Shown: piece after piece, positions 1 to 7,986 of the stretch
Numbering within the stretch: position 1 is the stretch's first letter
Layout of the letters: every line of letters starts with the position of its first letter
Assembly: GCA_023451855.1 (NCBI GenBank)
Contig: JAEXXY010000265.1
Coordinates: 1-26,048, forward strand
From: Actinomycetes bacterium
Lineage (GTDB): Bacteria; Actinomycetota; Actinomycetes; Actinomycetales; Dermatophilaceae
DNA: 26,048 nucleotides
Direction of reading: 5' to 3'
Made by a program: the position numbers and the translations under genes
Notes under the pieces: generated by a model
The model's database searches: none
The model's input: only the letters and a program-made list of their open reading frames with translations
Told to the model about the DNA's origin: nothing

Positions 1-100
1 CCACCGGCGCGACCCCGTAACCTCGCACACGCTCGCACCAAGGCCGGCTGGAGGCCAACGGACCAGCACCTCGACACGTCCTCGACAAGGAAGCAGGGAT

Positions 101-865
101 ATGGGCAAGAAGGGCAAGCCCCTCGGCATCGACATCGGCGGCAGCGGCATCAAGGGCGCGCCGGTCGACCTCAAGGCGGGCGACCTCGCCGGCAAGCGGC
201 ACAAGATCCTCACCCCGAAGCCCGCGACGCCCGACGCCGTCGCCGAGGTCGTCGACCAGATCGTCGACCACTTCGCCGACGTCACGGGCGACTCCCCGAT
301 CGGCGTGACGGTGCCCGCCGTCGTCATCCGCGGCCGGGTCCTGTCGGCCGCCAACATCGACCCGACGTGGATCGACACCGACGCCGAGGCGCTCATCACG
401 GAGCACACCGGCCGCGCCGTGACCGTCCTCAACGACGCCGACGCCGCCGGCCTCGCCGAGATGTACTACGGCGCCGCCAAGGGCGTGCAGGGGCTCGTCA
501 TCCTCACGACGCTCGGCACCGGCATCGGCTCGGCCCTGATCCACGACGGCCGCCTCGTGCCCAACTCCGAGCTCGGTCACCTCGAGATCGACGGCTTCGA
601 CGCCGAGGACCGGGCCGCCTCGTCGGTCAAGGACGCCGAGGGGCTCTCCTGGGACGAGTACGTCGAGCGGCTCCAGCGCTACTACGACGTCATCGAGAAG
701 CTCTTCTCCCCCGACCTCATCATCGTCGGTGGCGGCATCTCCAAGGACAGCGACGAGTTCCTGCCGCGGCTCAAGCTGCGGTGCCCCATCGTGCCGGCGC
801 AGCTGCGCAACCAGGCCGGCATCATCGGCGCGGCGCACCTGGCCGTCGACCTCGCGCAGGCCTGA
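101..865 (+). CDS. ppgK: Polyphosphate glucokinase
   Basis: This 254-residue ROK-type sugar kinase phosphorylates glucose in the cytoplasm using polyphosphate (often also ATP), feeding glucose 6-phosphate to glycolysis. Visible motifs are the N-terminal phosphate loop DIGGSGIKG (residues 10-18), NDADAAGLAEM with the likely catalytic Asp, LTTLGTGIGSAL as the second phosphate motif, ELGHLEIDG, and VGGGIS near the C-terminus. The length matches actinobacterial PpgK. The ATG at 101 is preceded by AAGGAAG at 87-93 with a 7-base spacer. Bases 1-100 hold no gene I can support; a TAA at 18-20 could end an upstream gene, but too little is visible. A strong hairpin follows the stop. The next gene converges from the other strand, so ppgK appears to be the last or only gene of its unit. 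Confidence 0.96.
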   Translation: MGKKGKPLGIDIGGSGIKGAPVDLKAGDLAGKRHKILTPKPATPDAVAEVVDQIVDHFADVTGDSPIGVTVPAVVIRGRVLSAANIDPTWIDTDAEALITEHTGRAVTVLNDADAAGLAEMYYGAAKGVQGLVILTTLGTGIGSALIHDGRLVPNSELGHLEIDGFDAEDRAASSVKDAEGLSWDEYVERLQRYYDVIEKLFSPDLIIVGGGISKDSDEFLPRLKLRCPIVPAQLRNQAGIIGAAHLAVDLAQA

Positions 866-893
866 CCCGCCCTCACCGGCACCGCCCAGCTGA

Positions 894-923
894 CGCGCTC
901 CGCGTCCATCGACGCGGAGCGCG
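894..923 (+). terminator. Intrinsic-type terminator after ppgK
   Basis: A perfect 13-bp stem (894-906 with 911-923) closes a 4-base loop (CATC) 28 bases after the ppgK stop and is followed by GTTCTTGTGT, a weak T-rich tail. It lies between two convergent genes. The minus-strand side lacks a T tract, so it should serve ppgK mainly, though a stem this strong may act in both directions. Confidence 0.8.
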
Positions 924-971
924 GGTTCTTGTGTGCCGCAGTCGATCCCGTGGCGTGCCGACGCGTGTGGG

Positions 972-2546
972 TCATACGCGCTGGAGGTCGGCGAGCAGGT
1001 CGGGCGCCCGCCGGTCGTAGATGCGCGCCCCGCAGCGGATCCCCACGCCGGCGAGGACGGGCCCCAGTGCCACGCCGACCACCCCGGTGACCCACACGAG
1101 CCAGGTAGGCGCCTGCGGCGCGTAGGCGAACCAGCCGAGCAGCAGCAGCGGCGCGGACAGCACGAAGGTCGCGGCGCTCGCGAGCGTCTGGGCCAGGATC
1201 GTGATGCCCGCGGCACCCGGCGGCGCGCTGAACGGGCTCTCCCCCGGCTCGGCCACCGGGTACGGCAGCACGAGGTTCATGACGCTCGACACCGCGATCC
1301 CGGCCCCGAGCACCGTGGCCGACACGCCGAGCACGAGCGGCAGCAGGTCCCACCGGTCACCGAGCCACACCCCGACGAGCACGTACACCGGCACGAGGAC
1401 GCCGGCGAGCAGCAGGCCCGGCACGACTCGACCGAGCCGGTCGTCGAGGCCCCGGATGCCGGCGGCGACGTGCAGCGAGAACGCCTGTGACTCGTACGCG
1501 ATGGCGTTGTGCTCGCTCCAGCCGAGGAGGAAGGCCAGCAGCGGGCCCATGAGCAGGGGCGGCCAGTCGAGGTCGGCGCTCGCCCAGGGGATGAGCAGCG
1601 CGAGCGGGAAGACCGGCGTCATGAGCAGGCTGATCTGGTAGCGCGGGTCGCGTCGCCAGTACGTCAGCACTCGCCCCGCGACCGCGCCCGCGGGATGGTC
1701 CGGCACCCGGGCCAGCAGGCCGAGGTCGCCGGGCACGCCCGGGCCGAAGTCCCTGCGCGAGACGGCCCGCGGGTTCTCGACCTGCCGGGTGACCGCGCGC
1801 GACCAGAGCACCCCGACGACGAGCAGGAAGCCGAGGGCGAGCCCGAGTCGCACGGCCCCGACGAGAGGCTTGCCGCCGGCGATATCGCCGGGTGCCGCCC
1901 ACGCCCACCCGAGCGGCGTCCACGCGACGACCTTCGACGTGGCCACGGCGAGCCGCTGGATGTCGTGGACGTTGGCCGCGACCCAGACCACCGGACCGAC
2001 GAGGACGAGGACGACGAGCCCCACGACGACGAGCGTGTCGCGGCCACGGCGGCTCGACGTCGCGGCCGCCGCCAGCGCGGACACCCACCGCGAGAGGGTG
2101 ATCGCCGTGAGGATGCCGACGCTCGTGCCCACGACCGACACGAGCGTCGAGGCAGGCGTCTGCGACCACGCCACGACGACCCCGAGGCCGAGCACCGCAC
2201 TGGCCACAGCCGGCAGCCCGACGAGCGCCGCCGCGATGAGGCCCACGGCCAGCGCCCTCGGAGGCACCGGGTAGAGCGCGAACCGGCTCGGGTCGAGGGT
2301 CGGGTCGGACCCGAAGGAGAAGAGCGGCACGACCGTCCAGAGGACGATGCCCACCGCGCCGGCCAGCGGCAGCGCGACGGTGGCCACCTCGAGGGAGGTG
2401 CGCAGCGTCGCGACGATGAGCGTCAGGCCCAGCACGAGCACGGAGAAGTAGACGATGCCGACGACCGCGCCGATGGTCTGGGACCGGCTGCGGCGGAAGA
2501 CGTTGGCCAGCAGCGCGAGCTTCAGTCGGACGAGGTGCGCAACCAC
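972..2546 (-). CDS. ABC-2-type transporter permease
   Basis: This 524-residue protein has about ten or more hydrophobic segments, for example TIGAVVGIVYFSVLVLGLTL near residue 25, VATVALPLAGAVGIVLWTVV, a cluster at 95-160, and several in the C-terminal half. It also has basic interhelical loops such as TYWRRDPRYQ. It is the membrane partner of the ATPase encoded just upstream: its ATG at 2546 lies 25 bp inside the ATPase gene, which implies translational coupling. The substrate cannot be read from the sequence. Related actinobacterial exporter pairs move drugs, lipids or glycan precursors, but that is family knowledge and not a prediction here. The gene ends about 50 bp from the ppgK terminator. 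Confidence 0.85.
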   Translation of the reverse strand: MVAHLVRLKLALLANVFRRSRSQTIGAVVGIVYFSVLVLGLTLIVATLRTSLEVATVALPLAGAVGIVLWTVVPLFSFGSDPTLDPSRFALYPVPPRALAVGLIAAALVGLPAVASAVLGLGVVVAWSQTPASTLVSVVGTSVGILTAITLSRWVSALAAAATSSRRGRDTLVVVGLVVLVLVGPVVWVAANVHDIQRLAVATSKVVAWTPLGWAWAAPGDIAGGKPLVGAVRLGLALGFLLVVGVLWSRAVTRQVENPRAVSRRDFGPGVPGDLGLLARVPDHPAGAVAGRVLTYWRRDPRYQISLLMTPVFPLALLIPWASADLDWPPLLMGPLLAFLLGWSEHNAIAYESQAFSLHVAAGIRGLDDRLGRVVPGLLLAGVLVPVYVLVGVWLGDRWDLLPLVLGVSATVLGAGIAVSSVMNLVLPYPVAEPGESPFSAPPGAAGITILAQTLASAATFVLSAPLLLLGWFAYAPQAPTWLVWVTGVVGVALGPVLAGVGIRCGARIYDRRAPDLLADLQRV

Positions 2547-3334
2547 GACAGCCCCACCACCTCGGTCGAACCGCCGACGAGGTCGACAAAGCGCTCCTCG
2601 AGCGGTCGGCCGTCACGAACCGCGTCGAGCTCGCCGGCGGTGAGGACCGAGCCCTCGGCGATGACGGCGATGTGGCTGCAGATGCGCTCGACGAGGTCCA
2701 TGACGTGGCTGGAGAGCACGACCGTGCCGCCGGCGTCGACGTAGTCGGCCAGGATGCGCCGGATCGTCGCGGCCGACAACGGGTCGACGGCCTCGAAGGG
2801 CTCGTCGAGCACGAGGACGCGCGGTGCGTGGACGAGGGCCGCGGCGAGCGTGACCTTCTTCGTCATGCCGGCGGAGTAGTCGACGACCAGGGTGCCCTGC
2901 GCGTCGGTCAGGCCGAGCGCGTCGACGAGCTCGGCGGCGCGCTCGGCCGCGAGCTCGCGCGGCAGGCCGCGCAGCAACCCCGCGTACGTGATGAGCTGGA
3001 GCCCGGTGAGGCGGTCGAACGTGCGCAGCCCGTCGGGCAGGACGCCGAGCAGCCGCTTGGCCGCGGTGGGGTCGGCCCACACGTCGTGGCCGAGGACGAA
3101 CGCGCGCCCGGCGTCGGGGCGCAGCAGGCCGGTGACCATCGACAGGGTCGTCGTCTTGCCGGCGCCGTTGGGCCCGACGAGGCCGAAGAACGACCCACGC
3201 GGGACGTCGAGGTCGATGCCGCGGACGGCCATGAGGGCACCGAAGCGCTTGCCCAGGCCGCGTACGGCGATGGCCGGTCCGTCGTCCGGAACCCCTTGCG
3301 GCGCAGGCAGGTCCGGCGGTGGCGACTCGCTCAT
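2522..3334 (-). CDS. ABC transporter ATP-binding protein
   Basis: This 270-residue ATPase energises the permease encoded downstream. Walker A is GPNGAGKT (54-61), the signature is YSAGM (153-157, in place of LSGGQ, as often seen in ABC-2 exporters), Walker B is VLVLDEP (173-179), and the H-loop is SSH ending at His210. The open frame extends much further upstream, but the real start is the ATG at 3334 (MSESPPPD). It has GGGGAG just upstream, and the extension overlaps the MBL hydrolase gene in another frame with no family similarity. The stop overlaps the permease start by 25 bp. A 71-bp gap separates it from the MBL gene upstream, so it may share that transcript. Confidence 0.93.
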   Translation of the reverse strand: MSESPPPDLPAPQGVPDDGPAIAVRGLGKRFGALMAVRGIDLDVPRGSFFGLVGPNGAGKTTTLSMVTGLLRPDAGRAFVLGHDVWADPTAAKRLLGVLPDGLRTFDRLTGLQLITYAGLLRGLPRELAAERAAELVDALGLTDAQGTLVVDYSAGMTKKVTLAAALVHAPRVLVLDEPFEAVDPLSAATIRRILADYVDAGGTVVLSSHVMDLVERICSHIAVIAEGSVLTAGELDAVRDGRPLEERFVDLVGGSTEVVGLSWLRTSSD

Positions 3335-3405
3335 GCTCTCCCCAGGAGTGCGGTCAGGTGGTCGGAAGGTCAGTGGGTCAGCGGGTGGGTCGGGACCTGC
3401 GGGGC

Positions 3406-4059
3406 TCAGAAGGTCGCGGACTCGTCGTCGCGCAAATCGGTGTACTCGAGGCCCTCGACGCCGGCGAGGTTGCGCACGTGCGTGGCGTACATGTCGCGAC
3501 CGACGGCGGACAGGAGCGCGTCGTGGATCGGGATGAAGACCTTGGGTGCGATGCGGCCGACGAACGCGATCGAGTCGCGGCTCGCCGCCCACGGGGCGTT
3601 CAGCGGGTGGGCGAGCACGTCGACCGGGCCGGGCTCGGCGTCGTAGGCGTCGCCGGGGTGGAAGAGCGAGGGCTCGCCGTCGGCGCGCAGCACCAGGCCG
3701 ACGTTGGGGATGCGCGGCAGGGCCTCGTGGTTGAAGGCGTGCAGCTCGCCGACCGGGGTGACCGTGACGTCCCCGACCTCGAACGGCTCCCCCTGGCGCG
3801 TCGGCACGGCGTCGAGGCCCTCCTCGCGCAGCTTCTGGGCGGTGAGCGGGTCGGTGTGCACGGGCGTCGACGGGTTGGCCCGCACGAGCGTCGCGACGCG
3901 CTCGGGGTCGAAGTGGTCGACGTGGTTGTGCGTCACGAGGATCGCGTCGAGACCCTCCAGGTGCTCGAAGCCGTGTGAGAACGAGCCGGGGTCGATGAGG
4001 ACCCGCCGGTCGGCCGTCTCGACGAGAAGGCAGGCATGTCCGAGGTGAGTCACGCGCAT
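3406..4059 (-). CDS. MBL-fold metal-dependent hydrolase (UlaG-like)
   Basis: This 217-residue metallo-beta-lactamase-fold protein is probably cytoplasmic, as no signal peptide is visible. Metal-site motifs are THNHVDHF (His44, His46, Asp48, His49), HAFNH around residues 107-111, HPGDAYD (Asp137) and IPIHD (His179). The short compact form and the N-terminal MRVTHLGHACLLVE are typical of the UlaG/YtkL-like branch. Members include lactonases, phosphodiesterases and many orphans, so the substrate is open. The ATG at 4059 has TGAGG 4 bases upstream, and the preceding gene ends only 8 bp earlier, which places it in the 5521-to-972 minus-strand run. Confidence 0.88.
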   Translation of the reverse strand: MRVTHLGHACLLVETADRRVLIDPGSFSHGFEHLEGLDAILVTHNHVDHFDPERVATLVRANPSTPVHTDPLTAQKLREEGLDAVPTRQGEPFEVGDVTVTPVGELHAFNHEALPRIPNVGLVLRADGEPSLFHPGDAYDAEPGPVDVLAHPLNAPWAASRDSIAFVGRIAPKVFIPIHDALLSAVGRDMYATHVRNLAGVEGLEYTDLRDDESATF

Positions 4060-4067
4060 GCCTCAAC

Positions 4068-4913
4068 CTAACCCAGCGCCTCGGGCCGGGACATGGAGTA
4101 CAGCAGGCGCGCCGAGCCGACGAGGGCCAGCACCATGCCGCCGAGGAGCAGCCAGGTCAGCGGCCTCTCCGCGTGCAGTGCCGACCGCCCGCGGAGCATC
4201 GCGAGGAGCATCGCCGCGACCATGACGGTCTCCGCCTCGACGAGCAGCCGCAGGCGCACCCACCGCCTGTCGCGCAAGGCCACGAGCCCGGCGCAGCCCA
4301 GGCAGAAGACCGCGCCGACGACACGGGCGGTCAACGGCGTCAGCGTCCAGGGCCACAGCCGCGACACCGTGCTCGGGAGCACGAAGAGGAGCACACCGAG
4401 CAGCAGCGACGCCGCTCCCCCGAACCCGATGATGCTCGCTGCCAGCCGCCCGACGCGTCGCTCGTCGTCACGGGGCGGTGCGGCCACGCGCGTGTTGGCG
4501 AACCAGACGACGGCGACGACCGGCGGCGCCACGAAGTAGAGCGCCGCCCAGACCCAGAACGCCGGGTGCCCGTGGGTGAAGCGGTCCCAGTGCATCACGG
4601 TCGCGACGCCGAGCAGCGCGGCGAACACCGTCACGGCCGGCAGTCCCGCCGACGCCAGCGCCCAACGGGGCGCACGGGCCGTGCGCACGAAGAACCAGAC
4701 CCCGCCGAGGTAGGACGAGGCGAGCACCATCGCCGTCAGTGGTGGGGAGATGGGCCACGCGAAGAGACGGCGGGTGTCGCCCGGGAAGCCGTAGAGCAGC
4801 ACGACGGCGACGGCGAGGAAGGGCGTGATGCCCCATGCGAGCACCCGCGTCGATCCGAGCACGTGGTCGTCGCGCACCGGCTGCGCCTGGGTCGACAGCG
4901 TCCCCGCCGTCAC
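4068..4913 (-). CDS. Integral membrane protein, unknown function
   Basis: The product has 281 residues and about eight hydrophobic segments (for example ITPFLAVAVVLLYGF, ALYFVAPPVVAVVWFA, AASLLLGVLLFVLPS and WLLLGGMVLALVGSARLLY), with no recognisable catalytic motif. The chosen start is the GTG at 4913, which overlaps the upstream stop as GTGA (4910-4913). A much longer open frame runs to 5747 on the same strand, but it passes antisense through or over neighbouring genes, and the coupled GTG is the natural start. I do not recognise a named family. It resembles the many polytopic actinobacterial proteins annotated only as membrane proteins. Confidence 0.82.
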   Translation of the reverse strand: MTAGTLSTQAQPVRDDHVLGSTRVLAWGITPFLAVAVVLLYGFPGDTRRLFAWPISPPLTAMVLASSYLGGVWFFVRTARAPRWALASAGLPAVTVFAALLGVATVMHWDRFTHGHPAFWVWAALYFVAPPVVAVVWFANTRVAAPPRDDERRVGRLAASIIGFGGAASLLLGVLLFVLPSTVSRLWPWTLTPLTARVVGAVFCLGCAGLVALRDRRWVRLRLLVEAETVMVAAMLLAMLRGRSALHAERPLTWLLLGGMVLALVGSARLLYSMSRPEALG

Positions 4914-5521
4914 GGCTCCCCATCCGCGACACGTGAGACCGCATCGAGCAGGGCACTGTGGCTTGCCACGAGCGCCCGCCGCTCCGCAGCGAGGATCGGG
5001 TCGGACCGGTCGCACCCGCCCGTGACCCACCGGTCGGACAGGTCCATCGCCTCGACGCGGTAGCGCGCCGCAGGCTCGACACGCGCCGGGTCCGCTCCGT
5101 AGACGTACGCGTAGAGGGCGACGAGCGCCGACACGAGCTGGTCGCGCGTCACGCCCTCGTGGTACTGGTGCGCCCGGTGGACCCGCCACCACTCGACCTC
5201 CAGCGCGCCGGCCCGCACCGGGTCGATCGGCAGGTCGCCGCGGTCGGCGACGATCGCGTAGAAGCGGCGCATCTGGTCGCGCGCACCCTCGGCGTCGTTG
5301 TCCGGGAAGGGTGCCCACAGCTGGTTGGCCCGCAGGACGCACCATGCGGCGCGGGCGGTGTCGATGCGATCGAGACCGAAGCCGGAGGCGACCATGCCGT
5401 ACGCACCGCGCAGGAACGCCGGCCACTCGTGGAGGTAGTAAGCGGTCCAGGCGTCGGTCTCGTGGTGCCCGACGGCGACCGGGTCGAACGAGCGCGGCCC
5501 ACGGCCGGACGCGTGACGCAT
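4910..5521 (-). CDS. Conserved actinobacterial protein, unknown function
   Basis: The product is 203 residues, soluble, and rich in Trp, Tyr and His (HHETDAWTAYYLHEW near the N-terminus, EVEWWRVHRAHQYHE in the middle). It looks mostly helical. The HEW and HRAHQYHE clusters could bind metal or haem, but this is speculation. The ATG at 5521 is chosen because GAGGAGG lies 5-6 bases upstream; a GTG five codons earlier (5536) would overlap this ribosome site. The stop overlaps the GTG of the membrane protein gene, so the two proteins are probably made together. The divergent DUF5995 gene starts 105 bp away. Confidence 0.78.
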   Translation of the reverse strand: MRHASGRGPRSFDPVAVGHHETDAWTAYYLHEWPAFLRGAYGMVASGFGLDRIDTARAAWCVLRANQLWAPFPDNDAEGARDQMRRFYAIVADRGDLPIDPVRAGALEVEWWRVHRAHQYHEGVTRDQLVSALVALYAYVYGADPARVEPAARYRVEAMDLSDRWVTGGCDRSDPILAAERRALVASHSALLDAVSRVADGEP

Positions 5522-5625
5522 GAGGCCTCCTCGCACGGGGCACGCGCGGCGCGAAACCCGCTGACGCCGTGCGCCCGTCCCCCCAGAATAGGGACGAGGA
5601 GTCGCCCCGTGAGGGAGTTCTGGAC

Positions 5626-6396
5626 ATGAGCGGACCCATGGACGGACGCACCGTCGCCGACGTCGTGGCGACGATGGACGAACGACTCGAACACCTCGAA
5701 TCGCCCAGCGGCGCAGGCCGCTCGGCGCAGCGGGACTTCCTTGCCACCTACCGGCGCACGACGCTCGCGGTGGGTCGCGCCGTCGAGGACGCGCGCTTCG
5801 AGGACCCGGACTGGGTGGAGCGCTGGGACGTCGTCTTCGCCGACCTCTACCTGGAGGCCCTCGACGCCGACCTGACCGGCACCGGGACCGTGCCGCGTCC
5901 GTGGCGCCTCGCCTTCGACGTGCCCGAGGGGCTGCCCGCCCTGCGCAACGTCCTCGCCGGCATCAACGCCCACGTCAACTACGACCTCCCGCAGGCGCTG
6001 CTGGCCGTCATCGACGACGCCGACTTCGAGGACCCCTACCTGCTGGCCCGGCGGCGCCGCGACCACGAGCGCATCGACGCCGTGCTCGCAGGTCGTGTGG
6101 CCGCCGAGGACACCGAGCTGGCGTCGACGTCCGGACGGACGCTGCTCGACCGCGTCCTCGTGCCGGCCAACCGGGGCGCGTCGCGCCGGTTCCTGCGCGA
6201 GGCGCGGCAGAAGGTGTGGCACAACACGGCCGAGCTCCAGCGCGCACGCCTCGCCGGCCCGGACGCGTACGCGGCGCGGCTGGCGGAGCTCGAGGTGCTC
6301 AGTGCTGCGCGCGTCGCGGACCTGTTGGCTCCCGGTCAGGTGCTGCTGCGCCTCGCCGTCGCGGGGTTCGGCGTCACGCTGCCGCCGGCCGCCTGA
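5626..6396 (+). CDS. DUF5995 family protein
   Basis: This 256-residue protein has the hallmark stretch LRNVLAGINAHVNYDLPQAL (about residues 106-125), which I recognise as the conserved centre of DUF5995. It also has the preceding WDVVFADLYLEAL and the later DHERID segments. The family has no proven function; the conserved NAHVNxDLP and His/Asp residues look like an active or metal site, but that is inference. The ATG at 5626 is preceded by GAGGGAG at 5611-5617. An upstream in-frame ATG at 5569 would place the N-terminus in an unrelated Pro/Arg-rich leader. A stem-loop overlaps the stop codon. Confidence 0.85.
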   Translation: MSGPMDGRTVADVVATMDERLEHLESPSGAGRSAQRDFLATYRRTTLAVGRAVEDARFEDPDWVERWDVVFADLYLEALDADLTGTGTVPRPWRLAFDVPEGLPALRNVLAGINAHVNYDLPQALLAVIDDADFEDPYLLARRRRDHERIDAVLAGRVAAEDTELASTSGRTLLDRVLVPANRGASRRFLREARQKVWHNTAELQRARLAGPDAYAARLAELEVLSAARVADLLAPGQVLLRLAVAGFGVTLPPAA

Positions 6397-6409
6397 GCGC
6401 GGCGGCAGC
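6378..6409 (+). terminator. Stem-loop at the end of the DUF5995 gene
   Basis: GCTGCCGCCG (6378-6387) pairs perfectly with CGGCGGCAGC (6400-6409) across a 12-base loop that contains the TGA stop. There is no T tract, as is common for actinobacterial terminators. The convergent aldo/keto reductase gene ends 44 bp further on. Just beyond, TCAGACGATG occurs twice (6428-6437 and 6441-6450), a short direct repeat of unknown meaning. Confidence 0.55.
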
Positions 6410-6452
6410 ACACCCGGTCGCCGTGCTTCAGACGATGAAGTCAGACGATGCC

Positions 6453-7499
6453 TCAGGCGTCGATCGAGGACATGTCGCCGTAACGGGCCCCGACGACGGC
6501 CTCGCGCGGCACCGCAGCCTCCAGCGCGGCGAGGTCACCCGGCGTCAGCGTCACCGCGGCCGCGCCGACGTTCTCCTCGAGGTAGCGCACCCGCTTGGTG
6601 CCGGGGATGGGGACGACGTCCTCACCGCGGGCGAGCACCCAGGCGAGGGCGAGCTGCCCCGGCGTGACGTCCTTGGCCGCGGCGAGCCCCCGCACCCGGT
6701 CGACGAGCGTCAGGTTGGCCGCGAGGGCCTCGCCCTGGAACCGCGGGAAGTAGGCGGTGCGCCGCGAGTCGCCGGACTCGAGGTCGGTCTCGGCCGTGAT
6801 GGCGCCGGTGAGGATGCCGCGGCCCAGGGGCGAGTAGGGCACCAGGCCGATGCCGAGCTCGCGCAGCAGGGGCAGGATCTCGTCCTCGACGTCGCGGGTG
6901 AACAGCGAGTACTCGGTCTGCAGTGCCGTGATCGGGTGCACGGCGTGGGCGCGGCGGATCGTGTCGGGCGAGGCCTCGGACAGTCCGAGGTGGCGCACCT
7001 TGCCGGCCGCGACGAGCTCGGCCATCGCCCCGACCGTCTCCTCGATCGGCACGCCCTTGTCGACGCGGTGCTGGTAGTAGAGGTCGATGTGGTCGACGCC
7101 GAGCCGCTGGAGCGACGCGTCGGCCGCGCGGTGCACGTACTCGGGCCGCCCGTTGATGCCGAGCCGCGTGCCGTCCTCGGCACGCTCGTTGCCGAACTTC
7201 GTCGCCAGCTGCACCTCGTCGCGCCGGCCGGCGATGGCGGCGCCGACGAGCCGTTCGTTGGTGAACGGGCCGTACATGTCCGCGGTGTCGAGGAACGTGA
7301 CGCCGAGGTCGAGTGCTCGGCGGATCGTCGCGACCCCCTCGTGCTCGTCCCCGGTGCCGTAGAACTCGGACATGCCCATGCAGCCGAGGCCGAGCGCCGA
7401 CACGGTGAGGGCGGCGGCACCGCTGCCGAGCGTGCGCGTGGGGAGGGCCTGCGGGCTGCTCGTGCCGGAAGGGTTCGTCTCGGGGGTGTTCGCAGTCAT
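6453..7499 (-). CDS. Aldo/keto reductase
   Basis: This 348-residue NADPH-dependent oxidoreductase has a TIM-barrel fold and is cytoplasmic. The catalytic tetrad is visible as Asp71 and Tyr76 (FLDTADMYG), Lys101 (ATKFG) and His144 (YYQHRVD). The C-terminal GTKRVRYLEENVGA segment binds the cofactor phosphate. It matches the AKR11/AKR13-type proteins common in actinobacteria that reduce aldehydes, ketones or quinones; the true substrate is unknown. The ATG at 7499 is preferred over the GTG at 7505 because it sits 7 bases after the -10 element of a MerR-type promoter, giving a leaderless transcript, as in the regulator gene upstream. That regulator probably controls it. Confidence 0.93.
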   Translation of the reverse strand: MTANTPETNPSGTSSPQALPTRTLGSGAAALTVSALGLGCMGMSEFYGTGDEHEGVATIRRALDLGVTFLDTADMYGPFTNERLVGAAIAGRRDEVQLATKFGNERAEDGTRLGINGRPEYVHRAADASLQRLGVDHIDLYYQHRVDKGVPIEETVGAMAELVAAGKVRHLGLSEASPDTIRRAHAVHPITALQTEYSLFTRDVEDEILPLLRELGIGLVPYSPLGRGILTGAITAETDLESGDSRRTAYFPRFQGEALAANLTLVDRVRGLAAAKDVTPGQLALAWVLARGEDVVPIPGTKRVRYLEENVGAAAVTLTPGDLAALEAAVPREAVVGARYGDMSSIDA

Positions 7500-7506
7500 G
7501 GTCACG

Positions 7507-7537
7507 AGTCAAGACCTTCGAGCGCGCTCGAGGTCAA
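7507..7537 (-). promoter_or_regulatory. MerR-type promoter/operator for the aldo/keto reductase
   Basis: On the minus strand, -35 TTGACC (7532-7537) and -10 TTGACT (7507-7512) are separated by 19 bp, the overlong spacer typical of MerR-activated promoters. The spacer region holds the inverted repeat GACCT-N13-AGGTC (7513-7535) with a palindromic CGAGCGCGCTCG core. The ATG follows the -10 by 7 bases, so the mRNA should be leaderless. Confidence 0.78.
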
Positions 7538-7552
7538 GGCGACCCGCTGCGC

Positions 7553-7942
7553 TCAGGAGCCGGCGCCCTCGACGCGGGCGCGGTACAGGCCGATCTTGTC
7601 GTCGATGGCGCCGAGGTGGTCGGTGACCTCGGCGAGCTGGGCCAGCACGCGCGCGCGGTGGGCCTGCAGCAGCTCGAGCCGCTCGAGCTCGTTGCTCTCC
7701 CCGGCCCGGCACAGCTGGGCGTAGGCCTTGATCTCGCGGATCGGCATACCCGTGGCGCGCAGGCACGTCAGCATCGTGATCCAGCCGAGGTCGAGCTCGG
7801 TGTAGACCCGGTGGCCGGCGCTCGAGCGGCTGACGCCGTGGACCATGAGCCCGTCACGTTCGTAGTAGCGCAGGGTGTGGGTGGTCAGGCCGGTGCGCTC
7901 GGCGGCCTCGGCAATGGTCATTCCGGTGGCGGTGGCGGTCAC
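7553..7942 (-). CDS. MerR family transcriptional regulator
   Basis: This 129-residue regulator has the winged helix-turn-helix MTIAEAAERTGLTTHTLRYYERDGLM at residues 8-33, the wing at about 40-50 (SAGHRVYTE), and a C-terminal antiparallel coiled-coil dimerisation helix (LERLELLQAHRARVLAQLAEV, 87-107). Cys60 and Cys78 are present but do not form the Cys signature of metal or SoxR sensors, so the inducer is unknown. The GTG at 7942 lies 6 bases after the -10 of its own promoter. That promoter's operator closely matches the one before the downstream aldo/keto reductase (47-53 bp gap). The arrangement implies self-regulation plus control of the reductase, probably in answer to a toxic carbonyl or redox-active compound. 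Confidence 0.92.
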   Translation of the reverse strand: MTATATGMTIAEAAERTGLTTHTLRYYERDGLMVHGVSRSSAGHRVYTELDLGWITMLTCLRATGMPIREIKAYAQLCRAGESNELERLELLQAHRARVLAQLAEVTDHLGAIDDKIGLYRARVEGAGS

Positions 7943-7948
7943 CGGCCC

Positions 7949-7979
7949 ATCGTCGCCCTTCGAGTGCGCTCCAGGTCAA
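7949..7979 (-). promoter_or_regulatory. MerR-type promoter/operator for the merR gene
   Basis: On the minus strand, -35 TTGACC (7974-7979), a 19-bp spacer and -10 GACGAT (7949-7954) precede the GTG start by 6 bases. The spacer matches that of the aldo/keto reductase promoter at 15 of 19 positions (GAGCGC-purine-CTCGAAGG shared), which makes both likely targets of the same regulator. Confidence 0.75.
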
Positions 7980-7986
7980 GCGGGCT

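Noticed and set aside
2522..4066. A 514-codon frame extending the ABC ATPase upstream
   Set aside because: The first 240 codons are the antisense-phase shadow of the MBL hydrolase gene, Arg/Pro-rich and without homology. The ATG at 3334 with GGGGAG is the real start.
4914..5747. Upstream extension of the membrane protein frame
   Set aside because: It runs over the unknown 203-residue protein gene in another frame. The GTG at 4913, coupled to the stop of that gene, is the start.
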